A stretch of 64,000 nt of DNA from positions 1-64,000 of the forward strand of contig SCTA01000041.1 in NCBI GenBank assembly GCA_004322275.1, read 5' to 3'. The notes under the pieces are model-generated. The model did no database searches. It saw only the letters and a program-made list of their open reading frames with translations, and had not been told where the DNA came from. Source of the stretch: a bacterium (lineage in GTDB: Bacteria; Desulfobacterota; Deferrisomatia; Deferrisomatales; BM512). Shown here piece after piece: positions 47,884-57,271 of this stretch. The translations under genes were made by a program, and so were the position numbers. Position 1 is the stretch's first letter; each line of letters opens with the position of its first letter.

Positions 47884-48675
47884 ATGTTTCTTCTCCTTCT
47901 GACTCTGCCCCTCCCGGCAGCCGCCGGGGCGATTCCAGGAATCGGCGAACCCGAAGAGTTGCTGCAGTCAGTCCGTGACGGCAATAAAAGCGGCGATTAC
48001 TGCGCGGCGCTCGCGGACGCCGAAAAACTCTTTTCCGGCCACGCCGACACCGCGCTCTTTCACGTAAACGAAGAACTCGTCGCCAGCGCTTGGTACTCCT
48101 GCGCTCTTAAAAAGAAAGACCCCCCACTCAAGGGCGGAAGGCTGGAAAAAGAACTTAAACTTTTGAGGCAAATTCATTCGGAACTGAAGGCGAAAGAAGA
48201 CAAGACCCCCTTCGAGCTTTTCGTCCTCTCCACGGCCCCCTCGGCGGAAGGCGAACCTTACGAAAAAAGCGCGCTCACAGCGCTGCTTGAAAAATTTCCG
48301 GGAACCCCTCCCGCCGTCTGGGCGGATTTCATCCTCACGGCGGGGATCCGGGGAGAACCGGCGAAAATCGAAGAGTTCCTTTCCCGCCACAAGGATTCGA
48401 GGCTCGTCCCCACCGCCAGGATTCTCGTCGGCAACTGGCTCTGGCTCTCGCCCGAGACCGTCGCCGAAGCCGTCGATATCTGGAAAAACGTCCGGCGCGC
48501 TCACCCGGCTTCCCTTCTCGACTATTACACTGCGGGCGAGCGTCTCTCGCAAGCCGGGGAAGCGCTCCCGCCTGAAGAGCTTAAGCTGCGCCCCCTCGTT
48601 CTGGGCTTTTACATGGGAACGGAGACGAATCTGAAAACCTTGAGAAACGCCCTGGAGAACGGAGGTAAAAGATGA
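47884..48675 (+). CDS. Exported protein of unknown function
   Basis: The ATG at 47884 was chosen because it starts a signal peptide ('MFLLLLTLPLPAAAGAIPG'); the longer frame upstream runs through repeats B5 and the A tail. The 263-residue product is rich in charged helices and looks like a TPR-like or helical-repeat periplasmic protein ('LLQSVRDGNKSGDYCAALAD', 'TARILVGNWLWLSPETVAEA'). No family is recognised. Its stop overlaps the next start (ATGA). A ribosome site is not clear. Confidence 0.65.
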   Translation: MFLLLLTLPLPAAAGAIPGIGEPEELLQSVRDGNKSGDYCAALADAEKLFSGHADTALFHVNEELVASAWYSCALKKKDPPLKGGRLEKELKLLRQIHSELKAKEDKTPFELFVLSTAPSAEGEPYEKSALTALLEKFPGTPPAVWADFILTAGIRGEPAKIEEFLSRHKDSRLVPTARILVGNWLWLSPETVAEAVDIWKNVRRAHPASLLDYYTAGERLSQAGEALPPEELKLRPLVLGFYMGTETNLKTLRNALENGGKR

Positions 48676-49064
48676 TCTGCGAGCGCTGCAACAACACGAT
48701 AGCCCCCGGAGAAGAACTTTCGCACGGCGCTCTTCGGGTCTGCGAAGACTGCGCGATGGACCTCCTCTCTCCGGCCAAGGCCTGCGACCCCTGGGCGGTC
48801 AAGCTGGCCAAAGGCTCTTTCACCTCGAAAGCCGACGCCGCAAGCACCCTCCGGGGACCGGAGAAGGAGCTTTACGAGCTCGTTAAAAAGCGCCGGAGGG
48901 TTTCCGTCGAGGAAGCAAAAGAGTCCCTTTCGCTGGGTCAAAACGAGATTCAGAAAGTGTTCAGCGTCCTTCGCCACATGGAGCTTCTCCGGGGCTCGAA
49001 GAGAGCGGACGGAGGCGTTGACCTGCTGCTCTTCGACGACGACGGGAAAACCGGCGGCAAGTAG
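48672..49064 (+). CDS. Zinc-ribbon and winged-helix-like protein
   Basis: This 130-residue protein has CxxC pairs at Cys3/6 and Cys24/27, probably one zinc site, and a C-terminal 'KELYELVKKRRRVSVEEAKE' plus 'NEIQKVFSVLRHMELLRGSK' that reads like a winged helix. It could be a small DNA-binding regulator or a translation-related zinc protein. It forms a two-gene operon with the exported protein before it. No name is recognised. Confidence 0.7.
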   Translation: MICERCNNTIAPGEELSHGALRVCEDCAMDLLSPAKACDPWAVKLAKGSFTSKADAASTLRGPEKELYELVKKRRRVSVEEAKESLSLGQNEIQKVFSVLRHMELLRGSKRADGGVDLLLFDDDGKTGGK

Positions 49065-49086
49065 CTTTCATAATCGAGGATAAAAC

Positions 49087-49119
49087 AGCGGCCTCCCCGG
49101 CGGGAGCGCCGCTTTTTTT
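49087..49119 (+). terminator. Rho-independent terminator
   Basis: The stem agcggcctccc/gggagcgccgct, with one bulge around cggc, is followed by seven T residues. It lies 23 bp after the stop of the zinc-ribbon gene. Confidence 0.85.
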
Positions 49120-49249
49120 CATTTCCCACCTTTTATTTTTTCCGCTCAACTCCCCGGAAAGACGGAATAATATCCCCTTGCCTCGAAATATTAAGGGGCG
49201 GGGAATTTTCCGCTCCCAGATGCACCCTAGTACCCGGTGAAATATTGTT

Positions 49250-49346
49250 TTACAATGCAAAATGGAGAGACTTTTTCCGGTATTCTTTTCGCCGCAAAAG
49301 CGAAAACCGCGCTTTACCCGGTAGAGTCGCGGTTAAGCTTCGGAGG
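49250..49346 (+). promoter_or_regulatory. Structured 5' leader of the giant gene
   Basis: The leader contains two GCAAA boxes (atgcaaaatgg near 49256 and cgccgcaaaagcg near 49291) and a long hairpin, aaccgcgctttacc paired with ggtagagtcgcggtt, ending just before the ribosome site cggagggt. The layout recalls c-di-GMP-I aptamers, but the conserved GNRA loop and ACGCAAAGC box are absent, so no class is assigned. Confidence 0.3.
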
Positions 49347-49353
49347 GTATGAG

Positions 49354-52300
49354 ATGAAAAGTCGCATGAAGAGATTTCTTCCCGTCGTTCTCGCTCTGCC
49401 GGTTTTCGGCCTCGTCTTTCTGCCCGTCCCGGCTTTTGCCGCGACCTTCGGGAACATTACCGAGGATTTTTCAGGTGTGCTGGGCAAGGCCGGGGCTACG
49501 GCGAACTGGAACACCGGCTCCGGCGCTCTTTCGCTCGGGAGCGCGAGGAGGGTGTTCAACCCTTTCAGCTATGATTCGGTTCCGGCCCTTCTCGGCGCGC
49601 CCTCGACCAATTTCGGCAGAGACGCGGTCTTTTCCGACCTTGACGGCGACGGCGACCTCGATCTGGCCGTGGCCAATCAGGGCTTTCCCCCGGTCATGTA
49701 CAGGTACGGCGGCTCCTACTCCACTGAGACCCCGATAAGCTCCGACGTTTACATGAGCATGTCGATCTCGGCGGGGGACGTGGACGGCGACGGGGACAAC
49801 GACCTCGTTGTGGCCAACTACGACACCGGAGGCAAGAACCGCCTCTACCTTAACGACGGAACCGGGGTTTTCACCGCCATACCGATAGCCGTCGATTTAA
49901 CCTCGGAGAGCAACGATACCCTCCTTTCCGACTTCGACGGCGACGGGAAACTCGACCTCGTGATTTCCTCCTACGCCAGCGGAACCTGGATATATCTCAA
50001 CGACGGCTCCGCCGCGCCCTTCACCGGCGTCGGAGCTTTGATAAGCGCCATGCCCGAAATAAACGCAATCGCGTCCGGCGACCTCGACGGCGACGGAGAC
50101 CCCGACATCGCCACCGCCGCCTATACCCTCAACGGCAGCTACAACGAAGTATATGTAAACAACGGCGGCGGCTCTTTCGCGGTCTTGCCGATGCTCACCG
50201 CCCCGCTTGGAAACTATTCGGTCGTCGGAATGGGCGACATCGACGGCGACGGCAACCTCGATCTCGTCTACGGTGTCTTCAGCGGTTCCCCAATTATCTT
50301 TTTCAATACCGGCTCCCTGCCGGACTTTACGACCCTCAACATAGATGAAGGCGGCCCTTTCGCGGCCGGGGTGGCCCTCGGCGACGTTGACAACGACGGA
50401 GACATCGACCTCGTCTTTTCCGACGTCAACGGCTACGGCCCGCGCCTCTATACAAACGAAAGCCGAGGCCAGTCCTTTTATGGAATGCAAATCGGCTCAA
50501 ACTTCGGAACGCCGCAATACGCCGTCGCGATGGCCGACCCCGACAACGACGGCCTCCTCGAACTTTTCGCGGGGAGCTTTTCCGGCGAGCACAACTATTT
50601 CGACAACTCCGGAACCCCCAATCCCTTTGACGGCTATCTCAGCCCCACTTCTGTCTTTGCGGCGGAAGTACAGGGACTGGCGAAGGCCGACTTCAACGGC
50701 GACGGAAAGAAGGATTACGTCGAGGCCAGCGTCGACGGCGCTTACAAGGTATGGCTCAATACGGGCTTTGGCTACTTCAACCCCGCCTCTCCCGCTCCGG
50801 CTCCCGGAACGGGGCTGGCGAGGGTCGCCGTGGCCGATTTCAACGGCGACGGCAGGCCGGACGTGGTCGGCGCGCGCCCCGGCACACCCTTCACGGTCGC
50901 TCTCAACAACGCCTCTTCCGATCCCTTCTACGTGGCGACGCTGTGGTTTAGCGACCAGCCGATGCCGGCGGCGCTTACCGGAATCGGAGCGGGAGATTTC
51001 GACGGCGACGGCGACAACGACGTTGTGACTGTGGGTATGGGTGATTCGGCAAAGCTCTGGCTGAACAACGGCCTCGGCTCCTTTGTTCTCTCCGACACCG
51101 GCATAACCGTAAATTCCAGCGCTCTCGCGGTCTTCGACTACCAGAACGACGGCGACCCCGATCTTGTTTTTGCCGACACGGGCAGCACTTTCATCCTGCA
51201 AAACAACGGCGGCCTCGCGTTTTCCGCCATGTCGGTGGGAGCGGCCGGCACAACCGCCGTAGCCGCCAAAGACCTTCCTACCGGCTTCGACCTGATAGTT
51301 TTCGGGTTCAACGGAGCCATCCCCGTTTACTATATCGCCGACCCGTCCGGCGTTTTGACCGGCCCGTCAAATATCGGCTCGACGCCGTTACAGGCAACCG
51401 CCATCGCATTAGCCAATTTCAATCTGGACAAACGCCAGGATGTGGTTGTCGGCACCCAGGGGGGGGAGTTAAAGGTATTCTTCGGCCAATCCGGCGGAAG
51501 CTATTTCCTCGACACCACCCCCTACTATATCGCGGGCACCGGACTTTCGGCAGTCAACGCGCTTCTCGCGGACGATTTCACCGGGGACGCCTACCCGGAT
51601 ATTCTTGCCGCTTTCCCTACCGAGGCGACTTCTCTGGCCAGGAATCAGTCGGGGATTTACGGCGTGCCCAACTACTCTCCGGTAGCCATAGGCTCGCTTG
51701 AAAGAAACACATGGTCTCTTGCGGTGGGAGACGTTGACGGCGACGGCGACCTCGATTTCGTAGAGGGAAACAGTGACGAGGTCGCTCTTCTTTTTATAAA
51801 CAACGGAAGCGAAACCCCCTTCGCCAGCGCTTCGGGTTTTTTCTTCGGCGGAGGAGATTTCAATCCCGTGCCCGCGCTCGCGGATTTCGATGGCGACGGC
51901 GATCTCGATCTGGTAACCGGCAGTACCGTTGGGCCGCTTGACTCGGCTCCCGGAGCGGCAAAAAAGCTATATCTGAACGGCGGACAGGCAACCGGTTTTT
52001 TCAGCCTGTCGGAGCAGGTAGGCGACCTGAACGATTCGACAAACGACATAGCCGCGGGCGACCTCAACGGCGACGGCTATCCCGATCTCGTAACCGCCAA
52101 CGGCAAGGCACAGCTGGATACGGTCACCTTCACCATGACCTACACCGGCCAGCAGAACAAGGTCTACATAAACAACGGCACCTCTGCGCCCTTCGCCTCG
52201 GTGACGGCGCTTAACGTCGGGGCGGAGCCGTATTTTTACACCAGCGTGGCCCTCGGCGACATGAACGGCGACGGCCTTATGGACGTTGTCGCCGCCGGAC

Positions 52301-55300
52301 GCGCTCCCACCGCAGGCACCCCCGTTCCCGTAAGCCTTTACCTCAATCAGGGCGGGGCCGACCCCTTCGGCGCAGCTTCTCCTCTCTATATAGGAACCGA
52401 TACAGCCTCAGTAGTGGACCTGGCGGTCGGAGACGTGGACAGGGACGGCGATCTGGACGTCGTCGCCGGCAAAAGGTCCAGCCAGGCTCTTCTGTACCTG
52501 AACAACGGCACCTCCGATCCCTTTTACATGGTTACCGGGACCCCCGTTTCCATCTCCACGGACCCGCAGGGAGGCATGATCGAGCTTGCGGACGTAAACA
52601 ACGACGGTTATCCCGACCTTGTGGTGTCTTCCTTCGACAACGTGCTCCTTGTCTACCTGAACAACGGCTCTTACGATCCCTTCTACGGCCTCTACGGGGG
52701 CACGCAGGGCGTTGAGGTGTCAACCTCGCCGGAAGCGTTTACGAGAACCGCAACCCATGACTTCAATTCCGACGGCATAAAGGAAATTCTGGCGGCCAAC
52801 ACCTCCGCCACTCCCACAAAGCTCTTCGGCCCGGCCTTCGTCTCGCCGGCCTACGCTGAATCCTCGCCGGTAGATGCCGGTCTCAGCGTCGCGGCGGCCA
52901 CCCTGAACTTCTCGGGGTCCGTGCTCGCGGGAAGCGAAGTGGAATTTTACCTCTCCAACGACGGGAGCAAGCTGTACAGGGTCGTGCCGGGTCACGAGTT
53001 TGTCTTTCCGGCCGAAAACAGCACCATCAAATGGCTGGCGAGGCTCTCAAGCGGCGTGCCGGTCTATTCGCCTCTTATCGACTCGGTTTCCATCGACTAC
53101 CGCACCGCTTACGCCGTTCCCTCCGCGAACGCCGGGGCGGATCGAAACGTAAACGAAAGCTCTACCGTCGATCTGACCGGCGGTTATACCGATCCCGACA
53201 ACGACGTGACGACTTTTCTCTGGGAGCAGACCGGGGGGCCCCTCGTCGCGACAATAAACGGCGCCGACACCGCCAACGCCTCCTTTACCGCCCCCTCGAC
53301 GGTCTACCTTGAGAACCTCGTGTTAACCTTCAGCTTTACCGTCACCGACGCTCAGGGCTTTACCAGCTCCGACGAAGTTGTCCTCACGGTCGTCAACGTA
53401 AACCAGCCGCCGGTGGCGATCATCGAGGACGGCGCAGCCTCGATAACCTTCACCGAAGGGGACCTTGCCTGCCTCTACGGCGTCAATTCCGCCGACCCGG
53501 AGTTTGGATCCCTCACTTACGCCTGGGAACTGCTGAGCGGAATCACCCCCGTCTACGTCGGCGGCATGGACCAGCCTATGGTGTGCTTCACCGCTCCCGA
53601 GGTAGCCGCTGGCGGCGCTACCCTTACTTACCGGCTTACCGTCGCCGATCCCGAAGGAGCTACCGGCGCCTCTACCATCGCGGTCATCGTGCAGAACATT
53701 GCCTCAGGGAACCTCCCGCCGGTGGCGAACGCCGGGGCCGACAGGTCAGTCCAGGAGGGCGCTTCGGTGACTCTCAGCGGAGCGGGTTCCTCCGACCCCG
53801 ACGGGACCATCGTTTCCTGGCTGTGGGTACAGGACTCCGGGCCTACGGTGACGATGACGGGAGCAAACACCTCGTCCATGACCTTCACCGCGCCGCAGGC
53901 AGCGACGGCACCCGTTGTCCTCACCTTCGCCCTCACGGTTTACGACAACGGCGGCCTCTACACCTTCGACCTCGTCACCGTCACCGTCGAAAACCTCAAC
54001 CACGCCCCGGCTCCTCCGGCCAAATCCATAACCACCAATCAGGACCTGGCCGCGACCTTTACCATCGATCCGGGCGACGCCGACGCGGAAGACACCCACA
54101 CTTTCGCCCTCTCCGGGAGCCCTGAAAACGGCACTGTTTCGGTCGCGGACGGCGGCGAAGTCACTTACATACCCAACGCGGGCTTCCGGGGAAGCGACCA
54201 GTTCTCGATAACTGTGACCGACTCGCACGGGGCAAGCGGGGTCGCCGTTGTCAGCGTCACCGTGGAGGCAGTGGAAACCCCCACCGACGAGCTTGTCCTG
54301 AATGCGGACGATCCGATCTCCCTCGACCCTGACAACCCCCTTTTGAAGGCGCTTGCCGCCCTCATCGGCGATTTCAACGGCGACGGCATCCCCGACCTTG
54401 TCGCGGTGGACGGCGAAAGCGACCAGGTGTACATGTTCGTCGGCGACGGCCTCGGAGGCTTCGTCGCTTCTCCTGTGACTTACAGCGCAGGCGGCATTGC
54501 GGTCACCCTGTCCGCAGGCGATCTGAACAACGACGGCAGACTTGACCTGATAATCGTCGTGGACACCGGCGGGGTTTCTCCCAGAAGCGGAAGGGCGGCG
54601 GGAGCGGTCGATCCCGGGGGTTCCTATCAGCTCTCCTCCCTGCTGGGCGGTGCGACCGGTTTTGAAGACCCGGTGGTCGATGCCTCCAGCGACGTCGCCC
54701 CCCTCCCCCCGGCGGTCGGAGACATCGACGGCGACGGCGACGACGACGTGGCCGCCGCCGGAGCCGGTCCGGCTGACGTGGAGGTCTACGAATCATCCAG
54801 CGACGGGTCCGGCTACCAGCTATCGAACCTGCTCACGATCCCGGCCGAAAATCCCGGTCCGCCGGTTATCGCCGACGTAAACGGCGACGGCGACGCGGAC
54901 ATCGTTGTCGCGAACACCGCAGCCGATACCGTTACCGCGAACATCAACGCCGGCGACACTACTTTCGCCGAGACCATAACGGTCGAGGCGGCTACCGGCA
55001 GCAGCGGCTATCTGGCCACCGGAGATTTCAACAACGACCAGAAGATGGACGTGGCGACCACCGGCGGAGCGACCGGCGAGATAAACATACTCCTCTGGGA
55101 CAACGGTTCCAGCACTCTGGAGCTGGCCGCGACCTACATCTCCGAGGGCACCCCCTCCGAGGTCATCGCCGACGACTTCAACAACGACACCTATATGGAC
55201 CTGGCGGTTCTGGAAGAAACCGAATCGATGGTGAGAGTCCTTCTGGGCACAGGGACGGGCGGTTTCGACGCCGTGCTTGTCAAGAACGTCGGGGGAGACC

Positions 55301-55473
55301 CCTCATCCCTTTCGGCGGGCGACGTAGACAACGACAACTACCTCGATATAGCCGTCGTTGACAGGGTAACGGGAGAGGTCAAAATCTTCAGGACCGACGT
55401 AAAGACCGTGAAACCCAAAAGCTCCGGAGGAGGAGGAGGAGGCGGCTGCTTCCTCAAAGCCCTCGGCTTCTAA
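49354..55473 (+). CDS. Giant secreted FG-GAP/VCBS repeat protein
   Basis: The ATG at 49354 follows cggaggg and begins a signal peptide (to about 30, 'VPAFAAT'). The 2039-residue protein has about 1130 residues of FG-GAP/VCBS repeats with Ca-binding 'DxDGDGDxD' loops ('DLDGDGDLDLAVAN', 'DVDGDGDNDLVVAN'). Next come two PKD/REJ-like sandwiches ('ANAGADRNVNESSTVDLTGG' near 1256 and 'ANAGADRSVQEGASVTLSGA' near 1452), a middle Ig-like unit, a cadherin-like unit ('FTIDPGDADAEDTHTFALSG'), and a second FG-GAP block to about 2010. The tail is 'SSGGGGGGGCFLKALGF'. Family members are surface or extracellular, adhesive or matrix-like. The Gly-rich plus Cys end suggests C-terminal anchoring. It is monocistronic. 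Confidence 0.88.
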   Translation: MKSRMKRFLPVVLALPVFGLVFLPVPAFAATFGNITEDFSGVLGKAGATANWNTGSGALSLGSARRVFNPFSYDSVPALLGAPSTNFGRDAVFSDLDGDGDLDLAVANQGFPPVMYRYGGSYSTETPISSDVYMSMSISAGDVDGDGDNDLVVANYDTGGKNRLYLNDGTGVFTAIPIAVDLTSESNDTLLSDFDGDGKLDLVISSYASGTWIYLNDGSAAPFTGVGALISAMPEINAIASGDLDGDGDPDIATAAYTLNGSYNEVYVNNGGGSFAVLPMLTAPLGNYSVVGMGDIDGDGNLDLVYGVFSGSPIIFFNTGSLPDFTTLNIDEGGPFAAGVALGDVDNDGDIDLVFSDVNGYGPRLYTNESRGQSFYGMQIGSNFGTPQYAVAMADPDNDGLLELFAGSFSGEHNYFDNSGTPNPFDGYLSPTSVFAAEVQGLAKADFNGDGKKDYVEASVDGAYKVWLNTGFGYFNPASPAPAPGTGLARVAVADFNGDGRPDVVGARPGTPFTVALNNASSDPFYVATLWFSDQPMPAALTGIGAGDFDGDGDNDVVTVGMGDSAKLWLNNGLGSFVLSDTGITVNSSALAVFDYQNDGDPDLVFADTGSTFILQNNGGLAFSAMSVGAAGTTAVAAKDLPTGFDLIVFGFNGAIPVYYIADPSGVLTGPSNIGSTPLQATAIALANFNLDKRQDVVVGTQGGELKVFFGQSGGSYFLDTTPYYIAGTGLSAVNALLADDFTGDAYPDILAAFPTEATSLARNQSGIYGVPNYSPVAIGSLERNTWSLAVGDVDGDGDLDFVEGNSDEVALLFINNGSETPFASASGFFFGGGDFNPVPALADFDGDGDLDLVTGSTVGPLDSAPGAAKKLYLNGGQATGFFSLSEQVGDLNDSTNDIAAGDLNGDGYPDLVTANGKAQLDTVTFTMTYTGQQNKVYINNGTSAPFASVTALNVGAEPYFYTSVALGDMNGDGLMDVVAAGRAPTAGTPVPVSLYLNQGGADPFGAASPLYIGTDTASVVDLAVGDVDRDGDLDVVAGKRSSQALLYLNNGTSDPFYMVTGTPVSISTDPQGGMIELADVNNDGYPDLVVSSFDNVLLVYLNNGSYDPFYGLYGGTQGVEVSTSPEAFTRTATHDFNSDGIKEILAANTSATPTKLFGPAFVSPAYAESSPVDAGLSVAAATLNFSGSVLAGSEVEFYLSNDGSKLYRVVPGHEFVFPAENSTIKWLARLSSGVPVYSPLIDSVSIDYRTAYAVPSANAGADRNVNESSTVDLTGGYTDPDNDVTTFLWEQTGGPLVATINGADTANASFTAPSTVYLENLVLTFSFTVTDAQGFTSSDEVVLTVVNVNQPPVAIIEDGAASITFTEGDLACLYGVNSADPEFGSLTYAWELLSGITPVYVGGMDQPMVCFTAPEVAAGGATLTYRLTVADPEGATGASTIAVIVQNIASGNLPPVANAGADRSVQEGASVTLSGAGSSDPDGTIVSWLWVQDSGPTVTMTGANTSSMTFTAPQAATAPVVLTFALTVYDNGGLYTFDLVTVTVENLNHAPAPPAKSITTNQDLAATFTIDPGDADAEDTHTFALSGSPENGTVSVADGGEVTYIPNAGFRGSDQFSITVTDSHGASGVAVVSVTVEAVETPTDELVLNADDPISLDPDNPLLKALAALIGDFNGDGIPDLVAVDGESDQVYMFVGDGLGGFVASPVTYSAGGIAVTLSAGDLNNDGRLDLIIVVDTGGVSPRSGRAAGAVDPGGSYQLSSLLGGATGFEDPVVDASSDVAPLPPAVGDIDGDGDDDVAAAGAGPADVEVYESSSDGSGYQLSNLLTIPAENPGPPVIADVNGDGDADIVVANTAADTVTANINAGDTTFAETITVEAATGSSGYLATGDFNNDQKMDVATTGGATGEINILLWDNGSSTLELAATYISEGTPSEVIADDFNNDTYMDLAVLEETESMVRVLLGTGTGGFDAVLVKNVGGDPSSLSAGDVDNDNYLDIAVVDRVTGEVKIFRTDVKTVKPKSSGGGGGGGCFLKALGF

Positions 55474-55495
55474 AAGTTAAGGGGAACTGAAAGAA

Positions 55496-55528
55496 AAGGG
55501 CTGCGGTTTTCCGCAGCCCTTTTTTATT
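55496..55528 (+). terminator. Rho-independent terminator
   Basis: The stem aagggctgcgg/ccgcagccctt around tttt is followed by a run of T residues. It lies 22 bp after the giant gene's stop and could act both ways. Confidence 0.9.
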
Positions 55529-55577
55529 TTCATGAATTTTTTAGCTGGGAAAATACCCTGATTGAAGGGTCTAACAT

Positions 55578-55705
55578 ACGGCGCAGGATTTTGCCGCCGG
55601 GCGAGGAGCCCGCAGCGAGCGCGACGAAGACAGTAGCGTGGCTACGGCAAGGAGCGCGAGCGAGTAGCGACGAAGCCCCGCGGCAAAAGCCGAAGCCGTC
55701 GGGCG
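55578..55705. repeat. Structured repeat family C, copy C3
   Basis: The ends ttttgccgccgggcg and ccccgcggcaaaa pair (gccgc/gcggc where C2 has gacgc/gcgtc). The inner hairpin is gtagcgtggctac. It lies between the giant gene's terminator and the convergent end of nikO. Confidence 0.75.
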
Positions 55706-55714
55706 GCAAGCCCG

Positions 55715-56455
55715 TCAGGAAGGGCAGACCTGCATCCGCAGAGGTTTCTCCAGTCCGCTTCTTTCAAGCAGTTCCTCATCCGCGAAAATATCCTTCGTCG
55801 GGCCGTCGGCCAGCACCTCGCCCCCGTGAAGGACGATGGTGCGCTCGCAAAGGTCGAGGACCAGGTCGAGGTCGTGGGTGGCTATTATCTTGGTGTGGTG
55901 GAAGGAGCCGAGAAGCGTTATCAGGCGTCGGCGCGCACGCGGGTCAAGGTTAGAGCTGGGCTCGTCCATGACCAGCACGTCAGGCCGCATCGCCAGCACC
56001 GAGGCGATGGCGACGGCCCTCTTCTCGCCGCCGGAAAGGCGGTGCGGCGGGCGGTCCCGGAGGGCCAGCGCGCCCACCCGTTCGAGGGCGTCCACCACCC
56101 TCTTTTCCACTTCCTCCGGCGGAAGCCCGAGATTCAGCGGACCGAAAGAAACGTCCTCGTCCACCGTGGGCATGAAGAGCTGATCGTCAGGGTCCTGAAA
56201 GACCATGCCGACAGTCCTTCGCACCGACTCCAGAGTCTTTGGCGTAATCGGGACGTGTCCTATGCGGACCGCCCCCTCAACCGGGGCCAGAAAACCGTTC
56301 AGGTGGAGAAGGAGAGTCGATTTGCCCGCCCCGTTGGCCCCCACGAGGGCTACCGATTCGCCGTGAGTGAGGGTGAAGCTCACCCCTCGAAGGGCCTTGG
56401 TTGAATCCGGGTAGGTATATTTGAGGTCGACGACCTCAATTATATGGTGGCTCAT
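55715..56455 (-). CDS. nikO: Nickel/cobalt ECF-type ABC ATPase NikO
   Basis: The 246-residue ATPase starts at ATG 56455, 2 bp after the nikQ stop; a longer frame into nikQ is spurious. Walker A is 'LVGANGAGKSTLLLHLNG', the Q-loop region is 'GMVFQDPDDQLFMPTVDEDV', the signature is 'LSGGEKRAVAIASVLAM' and Walker B is 'DVLVMDEPSSNLD'. It belongs to the CbiO/NikO branch. With NikQ and NikMN it forms the full importer, and the nearby nikR favours nickel over cobalt. Confidence 0.95.
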   Translation of the reverse strand: MSHHIIEVVDLKYTYPDSTKALRGVSFTLTHGESVALVGANGAGKSTLLLHLNGFLAPVEGAVRIGHVPITPKTLESVRRTVGMVFQDPDDQLFMPTVDEDVSFGPLNLGLPPEEVEKRVVDALERVGALALRDRPPHRLSGGEKRAVAIASVLAMRPDVLVMDEPSSNLDPRARRRLITLLGSFHHTKIIATHDLDLVLDLCERTIVLHGGEVLADGPTKDIFADEELLERSGLEKPLRMQVCPS

Positions 56456-56457
56456 TT

Positions 56458-57264
56458 TCAGCTTCCGGTTATCAGGGTTCCGATGAGTCTGGGAAGGTTG
56501 ACGAAGCGCAGCGCAATAAAAAGCGCGGTCCATCCGACAGTGAAGACGGCTTCCGCCGCTCCGAAGGTAATTTCTCTTTTTATCCGTATCTCGCCGTCGA
56601 AGCCGCGCGCCAGCATCGCCTGATAGACTCGCTGCGCCCGGTCGAGGGTACGCATGAGGAGGTGGCCGACGATGTGGGAAAAGACCCGAAGGCCCATCCC
56701 CCGCCCGCCGAAGGTGCGAAGGGCGCGCGCCCGCGCCATCCGCATCGCCTCGCCGCCGAGGACAAAGAGGTAGCGGTACAAAAAGAGAAGCTGCACAGTC
56801 ATGACCTTCGGCACCCCGAGCCGCTGGAGCCCCAGGCAAAGTCCCTGAAAGCTGGTGACAGCTATGAGAATGAAGGCCGTGCCCACCGTAAGCGCGAAGC
56901 GGGCCATTATAGAGAGGAAGGAAAGCCACCCCCCGGTGACTCCAACCTCTCCGAGGTGCATAAGTATCTTCTTGTCCAGAAAGGGGTTCCAGATTCCGAC
57001 CAGAAAGGCGAAGGGGGCTACTGCGATGAGTTTTTTCAGCACGAAGCCCAGCGGGATACGCCCGATTCCGGCGAGCCAGAGCGGATAGAGGACGAAGGGC
57101 AAAAGGGCGGAAAGCTCGTACTTCGGAAAGGAGACGACGCAGATTATGAAGACCGCCGAAGTGATTATCTTGGCGCGCGGGTCCAGCCGGTGGACTCCGG
57201 TGTCCTGGGAGGCCAGCCGGTCAAGACGGCCCAAATCTAAAAAGGCGGCTTCGATGTTCGCCAA
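56458..57264 (-). CDS. nikQ: Nickel/cobalt ECF-type permease NikQ
   Basis: This 268-residue protein has about five or six membrane helices and the CbiQ/NikQ coupling motif 'ARALRTFGGRGMGLRVFS' with 'DRAQRVYQAMLARGFDGE', where the ATPase docks. The start is TTG with ggag upstream, 7 bp after the nikR stop. It is the T component of the importer. Confidence 0.93.
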   Translation of the reverse strand: MANIEAAFLDLGRLDRLASQDTGVHRLDPRAKIITSAVFIICVVSFPKYELSALLPFVLYPLWLAGIGRIPLGFVLKKLIAVAPFAFLVGIWNPFLDKKILMHLGEVGVTGGWLSFLSIMARFALTVGTAFILIAVTSFQGLCLGLQRLGVPKVMTVQLLFLYRYLFVLGGEAMRMARARALRTFGGRGMGLRVFSHIVGHLLMRTLDRAQRVYQAMLARGFDGEIRIKREITFGAAEAVFTVGWTALFIALRFVNLPRLIGTLITGS

Positions 57265-57271
57265 GTGAGCG

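Noticed and set aside
49250-49346. c-di-GMP-I riboswitch call for the giant gene leader
   Set aside because: The GNRA tetraloop and the ACGCAAAGC box are missing, so the class cannot be supported from the sequence.
56456-56929. N-terminal extension of nikO
   Set aside because: It would lie inside nikQ, and the added residues are low-complexity and antisense-like; the CbiO fold starts at ATG 56455.
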